A stretch of 43,865 bases of DNA from an uncultured Verrucomicrobia subdivision 3 bacterium (GCA_903835255.1 CAILMI010000042.1:1-43865), one strand, 5' to 3'; shown: positions 1-9,468, numbered from the stretch's first letter. Translations and numbers: made by a program. The notes: generated by a model from the letters alone, not told the origin.

Positions 1-413
<413 letters not shown>

Positions 414-559
414 TTTTTTATTAAACCGTCTCCAACCTCGGTTGTGGATGGCAGCGTAAAAAGCGTTTTAAACTCGCGAATTGTAGTCGCCTTACTTTGT
501 CCTTATGTGTAGTTTTCAGAGATCCGCCGATTTAGTCGGAACTGTTCTTTATCAATTTA

Positions 560-576
560 GCACGGCGAAACCGTGC
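560..576 (+). other. Spacer hairpin between 23S and 5S
   Basis: GCACGG and CCGTGC form a perfect 6-bp stem with a CGAAA loop just before 5S rRNA. It is probably part of rRNA precursor processing; this role is inferred from position only. Confidence 0.4.
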
Positions 577-583
577 AAAACAA

Positions 584-700
584 TTTGGTGGTCATAAAGC
601 TGTGGTCCGACCCGTTCCCATTCCGAACACGGCCGTCAAACACAGTCTTGCCAATGGTAGTGGTTGTATAGCTTCCGCGAGAGTAGGTTACCGCCAGTCT
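584..700 (+). rRNA. rrf: 5S ribosomal RNA
   Basis: The conserved 5S core is clear: GGTCCGACCCGTTCCCATT, then CCGAACACGG, then GAGAGTAGGTTACCGCC near the 3' end. The 5' TTTGGTGGTCA and 3' ACCGCCAGTC ends pair as the terminal stem. The length of about 117 bases is normal. The ends are estimated to a few bases. Confidence 0.95.
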
Positions 701-707
701 TTCAAAT

Positions 708-740
708 AAAAGCCGGAGAATTATGTTCTCCGGCTTTTAT
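708..740 (+). terminator. Rho-independent terminator of the rRNA operon
   Basis: A perfect 13-bp inverted repeat, AAAAGCCGGAGAA at 708-720 and its complement at 726-738, encloses a 5-base loop and is followed by a T-rich stretch. It sits directly behind 5S rRNA, as expected for the end of the rrn transcript. Confidence 0.9.
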
Positions 741-1140
741 CTTTTTATCCCCCCCCCCGTCCCGTCCTCCAGTCGGGTGTTTGACATTCGCGTCCTCGGC
801 GACGCGATCCGTCCCCGCGCCGATCCCTTAATTTTTCAATCAAAGAACTGGTGGGGTTCAAAAGTTCTGTCCCAAGGGATGAGGTCGATCCGCAGGTTCC
901 ATTCACCGCCAGGATTGATTCTCAACATCAAAAATTCCGTTTTTCTAAACTTCTGAATTTTCTCGTCGTCCAAGAAATAGGGCAGTTCAACTGAACCGTG
1001 GCGCATCGGCGGGTAGGGCGGGCAGTCCTCGGTCCGCTGCCGTCGCCAATCCACGCGTGTGGGTTGACCACGACGGCGCGGGCGGAGCAGCGCGCCCTGC
1101 CTGTCGCCAAGTTGCCAAGAACTGCTATAGTCTCCGGGAC
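741..1140. other. Gene-free spacer
   Basis: This 400-base stretch separates the rRNA operon from the SGNH hydrolase gene. It contains a run of about ten C residues near 750 and no reading frame with recognisable content. Open frames on either strand here look like chance frames in GC-rich DNA. Confidence 0.5.
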
Positions 1141-1830
1141 ATGAAGTCCAATGCCCTTCTCCCATTCCTCGTATCCCTATTGGTTTGGCTGTCCGGACCG
1201 GTTTTGGCTGCGGAGACGAACTCCCCTTTTGCCCGCTGGGAAAAAGACATCGCCGCCTTTGAGCGGGCCGATGCCACAAATCCGCCGCCGCGCGGGGGCA
1301 TTGAGTTCATCGGCTCTTCCACCATCAGGGGCTGGAGGACGCTGGCGCAGGATTTTCCCGGGCAGCCCGTTTTCAACCGCGGCTTCGGCGGCTCCCAGAT
1401 TGTCGACTCCACCCATTTTGCAGCCCGGGTGATTATGCCTTACGCCCCCCGGAGGATCGTTCTCCGCGCGGGCGGAAACGATCTGTGGGCGGGCAAAACT
1501 CCGGAGCAGGTGTTCGCGGATTTCAAGCAATTCACCGCCGTCGTCCATGCCCAGCTGCCGCAGACGGAGATTGTTTTCCTCTCATTAAGCCCCAGCCCCG
1601 CCCGTTGGAAACAGCATGAGCAGGAAAAAGAATTGAACCGGCGGGTGCAGGAGTTTGTCCGGGAGTCGCCGCATCTGAAATACCTCGAGGCCTATGACCT
1701 GCCCCTCGATGTCCAGGGCTTGCCGCGCCCGGAACTCTTCGTTTCGGACCAGCTGCATTTCAATGCCCAAGGCTACCAGCTGCTGGCCGATCGGGTGCGC
1801 CCCCTCTTTGCGGAAGACCACCTCAAATGA
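1141..1830 (+). CDS. Secreted SGNH/GDSL-type esterase or lipase
   Basis: This 229-residue protein begins with a signal peptide (MKSNALLPFLVSLLVWLSG, cleavage likely after VLAAE). The SGNH hydrolase blocks appear in order: block I FIGSSTI with the nucleophile serine, block II GFGGSQ, block III RAGGNDLW with the conserved Asn, and block V SDQLHFNAQGY with the Asp-x-x-His pair. The family removes acyl or acetyl groups from lipids or sugars; the substrate cannot be told. I chose the ATG at 1141 because the signal peptide begins there; the frame is open upstream to 1057 but that part has no signal. It stands alone, with an rRNA operon on one side and a tRNA on the other. Confidence 0.88.
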   Translation: MKSNALLPFLVSLLVWLSGPVLAAETNSPFARWEKDIAAFERADATNPPPRGGIEFIGSSTIRGWRTLAQDFPGQPVFNRGFGGSQIVDSTHFAARVIMPYAPRRIVLRAGGNDLWAGKTPEQVFADFKQFTAVVHAQLPQTEIVFLSLSPSPARWKQHEQEKELNRRVQEFVRESPHLKYLEAYDLPLDVQGLPRPELFVSDQLHFNAQGYQLLADRVRPLFAEDHLK

Positions 1831-1956
1831 GGTTCTAGGGGCGTCTCGGCTTGCTCTCCCGTGGGACGCAAGGGCCGGGGAGGGCGGGTAGGGCCGTCTT
1901 CAGCCATCCGCAACCTGTTTGCGCCTCCGGGTCACGCCCGTTAAAGTTCCTGAGTT

Positions 1957-2030
1957 GCGCCTGTCGCTCAGTGGGATAGAGCATCTGCCTTCTCAGCACG
2001 CAATCATGCGTTCAAATCGCGCCAGGCGCA
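1957..2030 (+). tRNA. tRNA-Arg(UCU), irregular, possibly degenerate
   Basis: The acceptor stem GCGCCTG/CAGGCGC is perfect, the D arm (GCTC...GAGC) is standard and the T loop TTCAAAT is normal. The anticodon loop CTTCTCA gives anticodon TCT (arginine, codon AGA). Three features are unusual: C instead of a purine at position 37, a C-C mismatch in the anticodon stem (28-42) and an A-C mismatch at the base of the T stem (49-65). The 3' CCA is not fully encoded (A then CCC). It may be a working tRNA with odd bases or a decaying copy. The long open frames crossing it are not genes. Confidence 0.72.
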
Positions 2031-2059
2031 CCCTGCTTTTCCAGACGGCAAAAGTCCGG

Positions 2060-3634
2060 TCATCTCCAATAATTCCAGTTCACGTCGGGGAACAGGTTGT
2101 CGCGCGCCTCGATTTCACTCAGCCATTTTTCGTCCACCGCCGCGGACATCAGCTGGTCGTGCAGCGCGATGAAGCGGAGCAGGTGGTCTTTGACGCGGCG
2201 GCGCGCATAGTCGGGGCTCGTGCCCGCCCGCAGGATGAACGGCCAGTCGCTGGCCTGGGCCAGAAGCAGTTCGCGCGCAGCCTGGCGCAGCGCCCGCGCC
2301 TTGAGCCCCTTGGCCTTCGGAAATTTCCTCGCGAGCGCGCTCATCCGTTCCTGGGCTACCTGCAGGTGGGGATAGATCCACTCGTTGGTTTCATTCAGCC
2401 AGGCCCGCAGATATCCCTCCTCGCCCCAGGTGGAGGCGCTCGGCGTGGCGATCTGATGGGTCGGATGCCGGTGCAGGTATTCCCCGGGCGTGAGCAGTTC
2501 CAATGTCTTCTGGTCGCGGAACGCCTGGCGCGCGAGTTGATCCAGAAATTCCGGCCCCTCATACCACCAATGGCCAAAAAGTTCCGCGTCGTAGGGCGCC
2601 ACAATCAGCGGCGGCCGGTCCAGAATGCCCGCCAGCCGTCCGACCTGCGTGATGCGTTCGTTGAGGAAATGCCGGGCGTGTTCCTCCGCGGCTTTCAGCG
2701 CCGTTTCGCGGTCGTAAATCTCCTTCGGGCCCGCGCCGCCCGTGATGCGGTAATACTTGAGGCCTGTGAACCCCCGGTTTTCCGGCGAGGGCAGGTGCGG
2801 CCGGACATAATCGAAATCCAAGTCAAAGCCGATGTCCCGGTAGAAATCCCGGTACCGCGCATCCCCGGGATAACCCTCGTGCTTGCTCCAGACCTGCCGC
2901 GAGGAGTCAAAGTCGCGCCCGAATGCGGCGATGCCGTTGGGCGTGAACACCGGCGCGAATGTCCCGTAGCGCGGCCGCGGCCGGGCATGCAGCACGCCGT
3001 GGGTGTCCAGGATGAACCAGCGGATGTTCGCCTCCTGCAAAAACGCTTCCACGCCGGCCGCATAGGCGCACTCCGGCAGCCAGATGCCCCGCGGATCGCG
3101 CCCGAAACAGCTGCGGTAATGATCGCGCGCCGTCAGGATCTGCGCGCGCAGGGACGGCGGATGTCCGGCCAGCATCGGCAGCAGCCCGTGCGTGGCCCCG
3201 GTGGTGATGATTTCCAGCCGGTCTTCGTCCTGGAATTTTTTAAACGCGCCCACCAGATTGCCCTCGTGACGCAGCCAGGTTTCGCGCGCCCCGGAAAACT
3301 TGTGGTGATACATCCACGCCAGCTTGTGGAACTCCCGGTCCCAGTGGGTGCGGTGGATTTCCTTTTCCGCCAGGTCGATGAGGCTGTTCAGGTGCTGCTC
3401 GTACCGCGCGCGCAGCAGCGGGTCCAGCAGCATGGCGCACAGCGTGGGGGAAAGCGACAGGGTGAGATTCGCCCGGATGCCGTCGCGGTCCCATCCCTCG
3501 AGCATCTGCAGGAGCGGCAGATACGTTTCCGTAACGGCCTCGAACAGCCAGCTCTCTTCCAGGAACTTTTCGTGTTCCGGATGGCGCACGAACGGCAGGT
3601 GCGCGTGCAGGACGAGGGAGAGATAGCCTTGCAT
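2060..3634 (-). CDS. GH57 1,4-alpha-glucan branching enzyme
   Basis: This 524-residue cytoplasmic enzyme would transfer alpha-glucan chains to make alpha-1,6 branches in glycogen. GH57 motifs are present: LHAHLPFVRHPE near the N-terminus; IWLPECAY, whose Glu is the family nucleophile; and APYDAELFGHWWYEG, whose Asp is the acid/base (as established for the Thermus GH57 branching enzyme). The length fits the GH57/DUF1957 branching enzymes. The start at 3634 (MQGYLSLVLHAHLPF) is preferred over an upstream one because it places HAHLP close to the N-terminus as in the family and follows the upstream gene's stop at 3654. It lies in a minus-strand cluster with a small membrane protein and a DUF4912 protein. 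Confidence 0.9.
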   Translation of the reverse strand: MQGYLSLVLHAHLPFVRHPEHEKFLEESWLFEAVTETYLPLLQMLEGWDRDGIRANLTLSLSPTLCAMLLDPLLRARYEQHLNSLIDLAEKEIHRTHWDREFHKLAWMYHHKFSGARETWLRHEGNLVGAFKKFQDEDRLEIITTGATHGLLPMLAGHPPSLRAQILTARDHYRSCFGRDPRGIWLPECAYAAGVEAFLQEANIRWFILDTHGVLHARPRPRYGTFAPVFTPNGIAAFGRDFDSSRQVWSKHEGYPGDARYRDFYRDIGFDLDFDYVRPHLPSPENRGFTGLKYYRITGGAGPKEIYDRETALKAAEEHARHFLNERITQVGRLAGILDRPPLIVAPYDAELFGHWWYEGPEFLDQLARQAFRDQKTLELLTPGEYLHRHPTHQIATPSASTWGEEGYLRAWLNETNEWIYPHLQVAQERMSALARKFPKAKGLKARALRQAARELLLAQASDWPFILRAGTSPDYARRRVKDHLLRFIALHDQLMSAAVDEKWLSEIEARDNLFPDVNWNYWR

Positions 3635-3653
3635 GATCAGCGATGTGCCATGC

Positions 3654-3890
3654 TTAGTCTTCCAGTTTTTCGGAGATCCATGCCGCAATCGCCCGGGCCT
3701 TCACCAGGAGGGCAATGCCCAGAGCGGCGGGGACGAATTTTAGCAGCAGGGTCAGGAGTGCCACGGGCTTGTGTTCCCCGGGCATCGCGCTCACGGCCAG
3801 AGACAGTCCAAGATCCACCAGGCTGATGGCAATGAGCGAGAGGGCGATGCACCAGACCAGCTTTAAAGCGCCGCGTTCAATCGAGTCCAT
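3654..3890 (-). CDS. Small membrane protein, two predicted helices
   Basis: This 78-residue protein has two hydrophobic segments, about residues 10-33 (LVWCIALSLIAISLVDLGL) and 43-65 (ALLTLLLKFVPAALGIALLV), with a charged C-terminus. I do not recognise a family. It lies between the DUF4912 gene and the branching enzyme with short gaps (about 20 bases on each side), so it is probably co-transcribed with them. Function is unknown. Confidence 0.6.
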   Translation of the reverse strand: MDSIERGALKLVWCIALSLIAISLVDLGLSLAVSAMPGEHKPVALLTLLLKFVPAALGIALLVKARAIAAWISEKLED

Positions 3891-3909
3891 AAGGATCGGT
3901 TGGGGTCAG

Positions 3910-5493
3910 TTAGAGGTTTTCGGGCAGCGGTGTTTTCAGGCTGGGATCCTGTGGATGTGTGCCGACATGGCCCCGAAACTCGGTTTCGCGGCTGAATTTC
4001 AATTCCGCCGCCCGGGCGTCGCCCCCATCCGCGGAAACCGCCACCGCAGGCATGTCATATTTCCCATCCGGCAGCGCAAACCGGTAGCTGAAAGATCCGT
4101 CCGGTCGCAGCGCGATGGGTCGGCCCCCCAGCGTCACTTGCGCGTTGGGTTCGGTAGACCCGTAAAGGATCAGCTCCGCATTGATGTTGAACCAAAATCC
4201 CTTCGCCTCCTCCAGCCCTCCGAACGGGCTGGACAGGCTGGATAGGCCCGCGCTCGACATCCCGAATTGGGACGCGGAGGCCGAGGAGATTTCATGCGCC
4301 AGCTTGCGCCGGATGAGCTCGGTGATTTCAAGCGATCCCATCCAAACGCGGCGCAGGTCGTCCACGTTGACGATTTTGGCCAGCGCCTGCTGCTGCTGCG
4401 GCGTCCAGTGGGCGGGCGCCGCTCCGGCCGCGGCGGGCAAACTCGTGCGGGGCAGATCCGGATGACCTTGGCGCCGGAGTTCCTCGAGCGCCTTGGCCAA
4501 GGGGAGGTTTTCATGGACAGCGGTCTTGACCAGTTCGAGCAGCTTGGCAAACGGAAGCTCAAAGGGCAGGGTGGCAAACTCGGTATCCGTCTCGGAGGAA
4601 ACCGTGTCCGGCGGTGTCATCGTGGCGCTCGAGGTCGAAATCCGGACCCATTTTCCCAGGGCGGAATAATAACCCAGTTCGGCCAGATAGGAATTCCCCG
4701 CCTGCTCCACGTGCGCGAACCAGTGGCGCGATTCCGGATGGACATGAATTTCATACTGCGGGTGACCCTCAATCTTGTTCGCGTAAATCCGCAGCACAGG
4801 ATGCCCCTCGGAGGATTTTGAATTGAGCTGCAGCTGGTGTTCCCGCGTCAGATCCCAGTGCGCGTATAGCCAGTGCGGGTCGCGCGCGGTCAGGGTCAGC
4901 TTCCGGGTGCCGTAGGCTTCCGGCAGCTCCGTCTCTGCTCCGGGAAAGGTCTGCGCCGGCGGCACCGGTCCCAGGGAATATTTCTCGCCGGGACCACTCA
5001 CCGCCGGCGACGCCGGCGCGTCCCCCTCGAGTAAAATGGTGGGCACTCCCGCCTTCTCCCTTCGCGCACCCGCCATCGGCCTTTCTCCAGCTCCGGGGAC
5101 GGCGTTTTTAGCCCCGCTGGAGGAGGGGGGCGTGGAGGAGTGTGTTGACGGAGGGGTTGTTTTTTTCACGAGGGACGAGGGTTTGGCCTTGGAATAGGAA
5201 TAGACCTGGGTTTGAGTCGCGGTTTTCACCGCCGGGGAAAGCGCGGATCGGAGCGGGCTTTGGGTTTTTTTGGGGCCCGGCCGTGCGGCTTGGGTCGTGC
5301 GGCCGGGCATGACCGTTTTTGGAGTTGGTTTTTTTGGGGTCGCAGTTTGATTTCGGGAGGCAGCCCGTCGGGTTTTGGCGGCAGGGCTTTTTTTTCCACG
5401 AACGACAACAGATTTTCTGGAGACCCTCTTCCGGATGGACAAAGGCGCTGTTTTTTTTACCGACACGGGTGCTGGTTTAACTCTCATAACCAT
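3910..5493 (-). CDS. DUF4912 protein with long Ala/Pro/Lys-rich N-terminus
   Basis: The first ~150 residues are low-complexity and rich in Lys, Pro, Ala, Ser and Thr. The middle part carries a DUF4912-like domain: LTARDPHWLYAHWDLT, a YEIHVHPESRHWFAHV segment, and YLAELGYYSALGKWVRIS. This fold is thought to be carbohydrate-binding-like. A later part has ITELIRRKL and an immunoglobulin-like C-terminal stretch (VTLGGRPIALRPDGSFSYRF). No signal peptide is evident. DUF4912 genes are often beside GH57 enzymes, which is the case here, so a role in glycogen or alpha-glucan handling is inferred. The start at 5493 (MVMRVKPAPV) is uncertain; the frame is open to an ATG at 5520. Confidence 0.78.
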   Translation of the reverse strand: MVMRVKPAPVSVKKTAPLSIRKRVSRKSVVVRGKKSPAAKTRRAASRNQTATPKKPTPKTVMPGRTTQAARPGPKKTQSPLRSALSPAVKTATQTQVYSYSKAKPSSLVKKTTPPSTHSSTPPSSSGAKNAVPGAGERPMAGARREKAGVPTILLEGDAPASPAVSGPGEKYSLGPVPPAQTFPGAETELPEAYGTRKLTLTARDPHWLYAHWDLTREHQLQLNSKSSEGHPVLRIYANKIEGHPQYEIHVHPESRHWFAHVEQAGNSYLAELGYYSALGKWVRISTSSATMTPPDTVSSETDTEFATLPFELPFAKLLELVKTAVHENLPLAKALEELRRQGHPDLPRTSLPAAAGAAPAHWTPQQQQALAKIVNVDDLRRVWMGSLEITELIRRKLAHEISSASASQFGMSSAGLSSLSSPFGGLEEAKGFWFNINAELILYGSTEPNAQVTLGGRPIALRPDGSFSYRFALPDGKYDMPAVAVSADGGDARAAELKFSRETEFRGHVGTHPQDPSLKTPLPENL

Positions 5494-5677
5494 GAAATCC
5501 CTGTTTTGCGGCGATGCCATTTGCCGCGACTTTTGAAACTACAGGGTCAGGCGGATGGGCGCAACGGGTTTTTTCTACTGCCCGAATCCCGGGAAGAGTG
5601 TCCCCCGATTGGGCGCGGCCGCCTGGTAGTCCTTCGGACGGCCCGGAAGCCCATCCCCGAACCCCCCGCCGGATCCC

Positions 5678-6280
5678 TCACCCCTTCCAGTCGCCCGTCT
5701 CCAGATAGGGTTTGAGCTGTTCCTTGAGCGTCTCGCGGCCCCGGTGGATGATCGATTTGGTGGCCGAAACAGAGCAGTCCAAAATCGCCGCGATTTCCTC
5801 ATAGCTCAGCTCCTCCTGCCGGCAGAGCAGGATGGCGGTGCGCTGGTTTTCCGGCAGTGCTGACAGGGCCTCCTCGATTTTCGCGGCCAGCTCGCGGTGC
5901 AGCGCCTGGTCCGTGGCCAGAAAAACTTTCTTATCCTCGTATTGCCGGAGCGGCAGGTCCTCGCGTTCGCCGGGCGTCTCCTCGAGCGGCTCTCCGGGAT
6001 GGCGCGCCCGCCGGCGCAGTTCGTTCAGGCACAGGTTGCGCGCAATGGTAAAAATCCAGGTGGAGAATTTGGCGGTCCGCTTGTAGCGGGCCCGAGATTT
6101 GTAGACCTGAAGAAAGACGTTCTGGGCCAGATCCTCGGCCTCCGTCTGGTCCCGCACCGTGCGATGGATGAAATTGAGCAGCGGCTGCTTGTACTGGTCC
6201 ACCAATTCGGCAAACGCCGCCCGGTCCCCCCGCTTCACGCGAAACATCCGGGCGGCATCAGAATCAGGGTCGGCTGGCAT
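5678..6280 (-). CDS. ECF-type RNA polymerase sigma factor
   Basis: This 200-residue protein shows sigma region 2 at about residues 20-95 (FAELVDQYKQPLLNFIHRTV, then EDLAQNVFLQVYKS, then FSTWIFTIARNLCLNELRRR) and region 4 at about 130-185 (LSALPENQRTAILL, LSYEEIAAILDCSVSATKS, HRGRETLKEQL). It would direct RNA polymerase to a specific promoter set. No anti-sigma gene is next to it; the DUF4912 gene follows after about 185 bases. It is divergent from glnD. Confidence 0.93.
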   Translation of the reverse strand: MPADPDSDAARMFRVKRGDRAAFAELVDQYKQPLLNFIHRTVRDQTEAEDLAQNVFLQVYKSRARYKRTAKFSTWIFTIARNLCLNELRRRARHPGEPLEETPGEREDLPLRQYEDKKVFLATDQALHRELAAKIEEALSALPENQRTAILLCRQEELSYEEIAAILDCSVSATKSIIHRGRETLKEQLKPYLETGDWKG

Positions 6281-6417
6281 CAGTGAATGCTGATAGACGC
6301 CCCCGGCCTGAAAAGGTTTCGCGCGCGCGGTATTGGGCGCGGCCGCCCCTCCGCCAGATCCAGTTTTAAGCGCGGAAAACTTGAAACTTCAAACTCCTAA
6401 CGCGATGATGTCGCTCT

Positions 6418-9207
6418 GTGCAGGATTTAACGGGAAAAATTCAAGCCGACGCCGCCGCACGCCTGTCCGCACCTGACGGGAGTGATCCGGCGGAGAACCT
6501 TGCGCGTTACAAGGCCTATCTCAAGGCGGAATCGCATCGGTTGAAGCTCCTGCATCGCGGGGGCGCCGGCGGGTTGGAAATCTGCCAGGCGCGGGCGGTC
6601 GTTCTAGATCAGTTCCTGCGCCACCTGTGGCAGGTCGCCGTCGCCAGCCTGTCGCCCCAGGCGCAAAAGGAATTCCCCCCCATCGCCCTGGTCGCCATCG
6701 GCGGCTACGGGCGAGGCGAGCTGAACCCGCACAGCGACATTGATTTCATGTTCCTGCACGACGGTCAGGTGGCCGTGAATAAGCCTTTGCCCCATCTGTC
6801 CAAGTTGATCGACGGCGTCTTGTATCCGCTCTGGGATGCCGGCCTCAAAGTCGGGCACTCCGTCAGGAATCTCGAGGATTGCATCAAGATTGCCAATGCG
6901 GACATGCAGTCCAAAACCGCGCTCATCGAGGCCCGCTGGATCGTGGGCGACGAGGCGCTGTTCCAGAAATTCCAAAAGCAGCTGGTCGCCAAATGCGTCG
7001 CCGGACATGTCGATAAATACATTGCGGCCCGCATCGAGGACCAGGCGCTGCGCCGGAGCAAGCACGGCAATTCGGCGTGCATGCAGGAGCCCAACCTCAA
7101 AAGCGGCTGCGGCGGCCTGCGCGACTATCAAAACCTCCTCTGGATGGCGTTCTTCAAGTACCGCGTCCGCACCCTCAAGGACCTCCAGGCGCTCGATTTC
7201 GTGACGGAGGCCGAACGCAAGGAGCTCGAAAAAGCCTACGATTTCCTGCTGCGCGTGCGGACGGAGCTGCATTACGAGGCCGGCCGGCCGTTGGATGTGC
7301 TGGGCAAAAACATCCAGCCCGCCGTGGCCCATGCGCTGGGATATCTGGACCGGTCCCCCAGCCGCCGCATTGAGGTGTTCATGCGCGATCTCTACACCCA
7401 CACCCGCAACATCTACCTGGTCACCCGCACGCTGGAACAGCGCATGGCCCTGCTGTCGCAGGAGCCCGGCCGCCTTTCCCTCCGCGCCCTGTTGCCCCGC
7501 CTCCGCGCCGTCCCGGAGGTGGTGGATGGCTTCAAATTCATCGACGGCGAAATCCACGCCGCGTCCAACCGGATTTTCCGCGACTCGCCCCGCCGGCTCA
7601 TGCGCGTCTTCCTCCACGCCCAGCAGCGCCGGATGACCCTGCACCCCGATCTGGCCCAACTCATCCGCAACCAGCTCGATCTGGTGGACCGCGACTTTCT
7701 CAAGGACGAGCATGTCCGCGAAACCTTCCTGTCCATCCTGGAGCACCGCGGGGAGGTGGCCTCGATTTTGCGGACGATGCACGAGGTGAATCTGCTCGGC
7801 AAATACATCCCTGAATTCGGCAAGCTCACCTGCCTCGTGCAGCACGAGTTTTACCATCAGTACGCTGCCGACGAGCACACCCTGGTCTGTCTCGAGCAGG
7901 TCGACAAGATATGGGAGGCTACCGAGGCGCCCTATGCTAATTACGGTCCGCTGCTCCAGGGCTTGACCCGCCCCGGCCTCCTCTATCTCGCGCTTCTGCT
8001 GCATGACGTCGGCAAGGCCGAGGACCATAAGAAAGGCCGCCACGCTGCGGTGGGAGCGGATCTGGCCCTGCGCGCCGCCAAGCGCCTCCAGCTGGAGGCG
8101 CCTGCCACGAATACCCTGCAGCTCCTCATCGAAAATCATCTCCTCATGGCCAGCCTGTCGCAGCGCCGCGATCTGGATGATGCCGCTGTCATTCGGGATT
8201 TCTCTCGCCAGATCCGGACCCCGGAAAATCTCAACCTGCTCACCCTGCTCACCTTCGCTGACTCCCAAGGAACCAGCGACAACCTGTGGAATGGTTTCAA
8301 AGATTCTCTGCTCTGGCAGCTGCACGGGCGCGCGCTGACCCTTCTCACCGGCGGCACCGAGTTCCGGCGCGCCTCGCAGCAGCAGGTCGAGCAGCTCCGG
8401 CAGGAAGTCCGCGCGCTCGCGCCCGCCCGAATCAGCGACGAGGAGCTGACCGCCCATTTCGCCGCGCTGCCGCCCCCATATTTCCGGCTGCACACCGCCC
8501 GGGAAATCCTCGACGACCTCGAGCTCATGCACCGCTTCATGCACCGCCTCATCCGACAGGGCGACTACGCCCTCTCGCCGGTGACCGCGTGGCTGAATGA
8601 GCCCGACCGCGGCTACAACCTGGTCAAAATTTGCACTTGGGACCGCGCCGGACTGTTCGGGAAGATTGCCGGGTCGCTGAGCGCCGCCGGGCTGAACATC
8701 CTGAGCGCGCAGATTTTCACCCGCACCGACGGCATCGCGCTGGACGCTTTTTTTGTCAACGACGCCCGCACCGGGAACCTGGCCGCCCCGGAGCAGCACG
8801 AGACCTTTGCCGGCCTGTTGGAAAAGGTTTTGAATGGCGAATCCGTGGATCTGCCCGCCCTCATCGCCCGTCAGATCACCCATCGTCCCGCGTACCACGC
8901 CTACACCGGCGAACAGATGGCCACGCGAATCCACTTTGACAACGAGGCCTCGGAGACCCGCACGCTCATCGAGATTGAAACCGAGGACCAGGTGGGATTG
9001 CTGTATGCCATATCCCAGACCTTTGCCGAGCTGGCGGTGGACGTCGTGGGGGCGCGCATTGTGACCGAGCGCGGCGCGGCCATCGACAGTTTTTATGTGC
9101 GCGAGCCGGACGGCGGAAAAATCCGGTCGCGGGAGCGCCAGCGGTTGGTTGAGGAAAAGCTGGGGGAAGCCATCCGCCGTTTCGATTCCCAGCCGGTCAA
9201 GGCCTGA
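6418..9207 (+). CDS. glnD: [Protein-PII] uridylyltransferase / uridylyl-removing enzyme
   Basis: GlnD adds and removes UMP from the nitrogen regulator PII according to glutamine level. The nucleotidyltransferase motif GGYGRGELNPHSDIDF is at residues 95-110. A linker follows with the EPNLKSGCGGLRDYQ motif typical of GlnD. The HD phosphohydrolase motif HDVGKAEDHKKGRH is near residue 528. Two ACT domains are at about 736-810 and 849-915, each with the D-(R/Q)-x-GL(F/L) pattern (WDRAGLFGKI, EDQVGLLYAI). The length of 929 residues is normal. The start is GTG at 6418; nearby ATGs at 6405 and 6408 are out of frame. The large antisense open frame over this gene is not a gene. Confidence 0.96.
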   Translation: MQDLTGKIQADAAARLSAPDGSDPAENLARYKAYLKAESHRLKLLHRGGAGGLEICQARAVVLDQFLRHLWQVAVASLSPQAQKEFPPIALVAIGGYGRGELNPHSDIDFMFLHDGQVAVNKPLPHLSKLIDGVLYPLWDAGLKVGHSVRNLEDCIKIANADMQSKTALIEARWIVGDEALFQKFQKQLVAKCVAGHVDKYIAARIEDQALRRSKHGNSACMQEPNLKSGCGGLRDYQNLLWMAFFKYRVRTLKDLQALDFVTEAERKELEKAYDFLLRVRTELHYEAGRPLDVLGKNIQPAVAHALGYLDRSPSRRIEVFMRDLYTHTRNIYLVTRTLEQRMALLSQEPGRLSLRALLPRLRAVPEVVDGFKFIDGEIHAASNRIFRDSPRRLMRVFLHAQQRRMTLHPDLAQLIRNQLDLVDRDFLKDEHVRETFLSILEHRGEVASILRTMHEVNLLGKYIPEFGKLTCLVQHEFYHQYAADEHTLVCLEQVDKIWEATEAPYANYGPLLQGLTRPGLLYLALLLHDVGKAEDHKKGRHAAVGADLALRAAKRLQLEAPATNTLQLLIENHLLMASLSQRRDLDDAAVIRDFSRQIRTPENLNLLTLLTFADSQGTSDNLWNGFKDSLLWQLHGRALTLLTGGTEFRRASQQQVEQLRQEVRALAPARISDEELTAHFAALPPPYFRLHTAREILDDLELMHRFMHRLIRQGDYALSPVTAWLNEPDRGYNLVKICTWDRAGLFGKIAGSLSAAGLNILSAQIFTRTDGIALDAFFVNDARTGNLAAPEQHETFAGLLEKVLNGESVDLPALIARQITHRPAYHAYTGEQMATRIHFDNEASETRTLIEIETEDQVGLLYAISQTFAELAVDVVGARIVTERGAAIDSFYVREPDGGKIRSRERQRLVEEKLGEAIRRFDSQPVKA

Positions 9208-9394
9208 GTCCGGTGCCGGCTTTCGCGCAGGCCCTCCCCTTTGCCCCGCGAAGCAGGAATGGGGAGAGAGCAGGGGAAAGAGTCGCCAAAATTCAAACAC
9301 TAAAATTTCAAACCAGTTGCCAGCGGTGCGATGGTCTGGTAGAAACGGGGGGACGGATGCGGCCGGGGTCAGTGCAGCGCCGTGATTCGCGGAG

Positions 9395-9468
9395 GCGGGT
9401 GTGGTTCAATGGTAGAATGTGGCCTTCCCAAGGCTGAGACGAGGGTTCGATTCCCTTCACCCGCTCCA
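9395..9468 (+). tRNA. tRNA-Gly(CCC), integration site of the island array
   Basis: The cloverleaf is complete: acceptor GCGGGTG/CACCCGC, D arm GTTC...GAAT, anticodon loop TTCCCAA (anticodon CCC), T loop TTCGATT, discriminator T and an encoded CCA. Its last 30 bases (9439-9468) recur at four downstream places in the same orientation, marking this gene as the attachment site used by several integrated elements. The tRNA itself remains intact, as is usual when elements restore the 3' end. Confidence 0.97.
9439..9468 (+). repeat. att core copy A (3' end of tRNA-Gly)
   Basis: This is the 30-base core inside the tRNA gene, from ACGAGGGTTC through CCCGCTCCA. It is the left junction of block 1. The next 28 bases (9469-9496) match the bases after copy D at 27 of 28 positions, so the element ends are related as well as the core. 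Confidence 0.93.

Noticed and set aside
836-1279. A 147-codon minus-strand frame before the SGNH gene
   Set aside because: It overlaps the signal-peptide region of the SGNH hydrolase antisense and has low-complexity content without a domain.
1919-3826. A 635-codon open frame antisense to the GH57 gene and crossing the tRNA-Arg
   Set aside because: It is the mirror of the branching enzyme, starts before a tRNA and reads through it, and shows no domain.
6604-9300. An 898-codon open frame antisense to glnD
   Set aside because: It is fully antisense to a gene with complete GlnD motifs. High GC makes long antisense frames common; no recognisable domain or ribosome-binding site.
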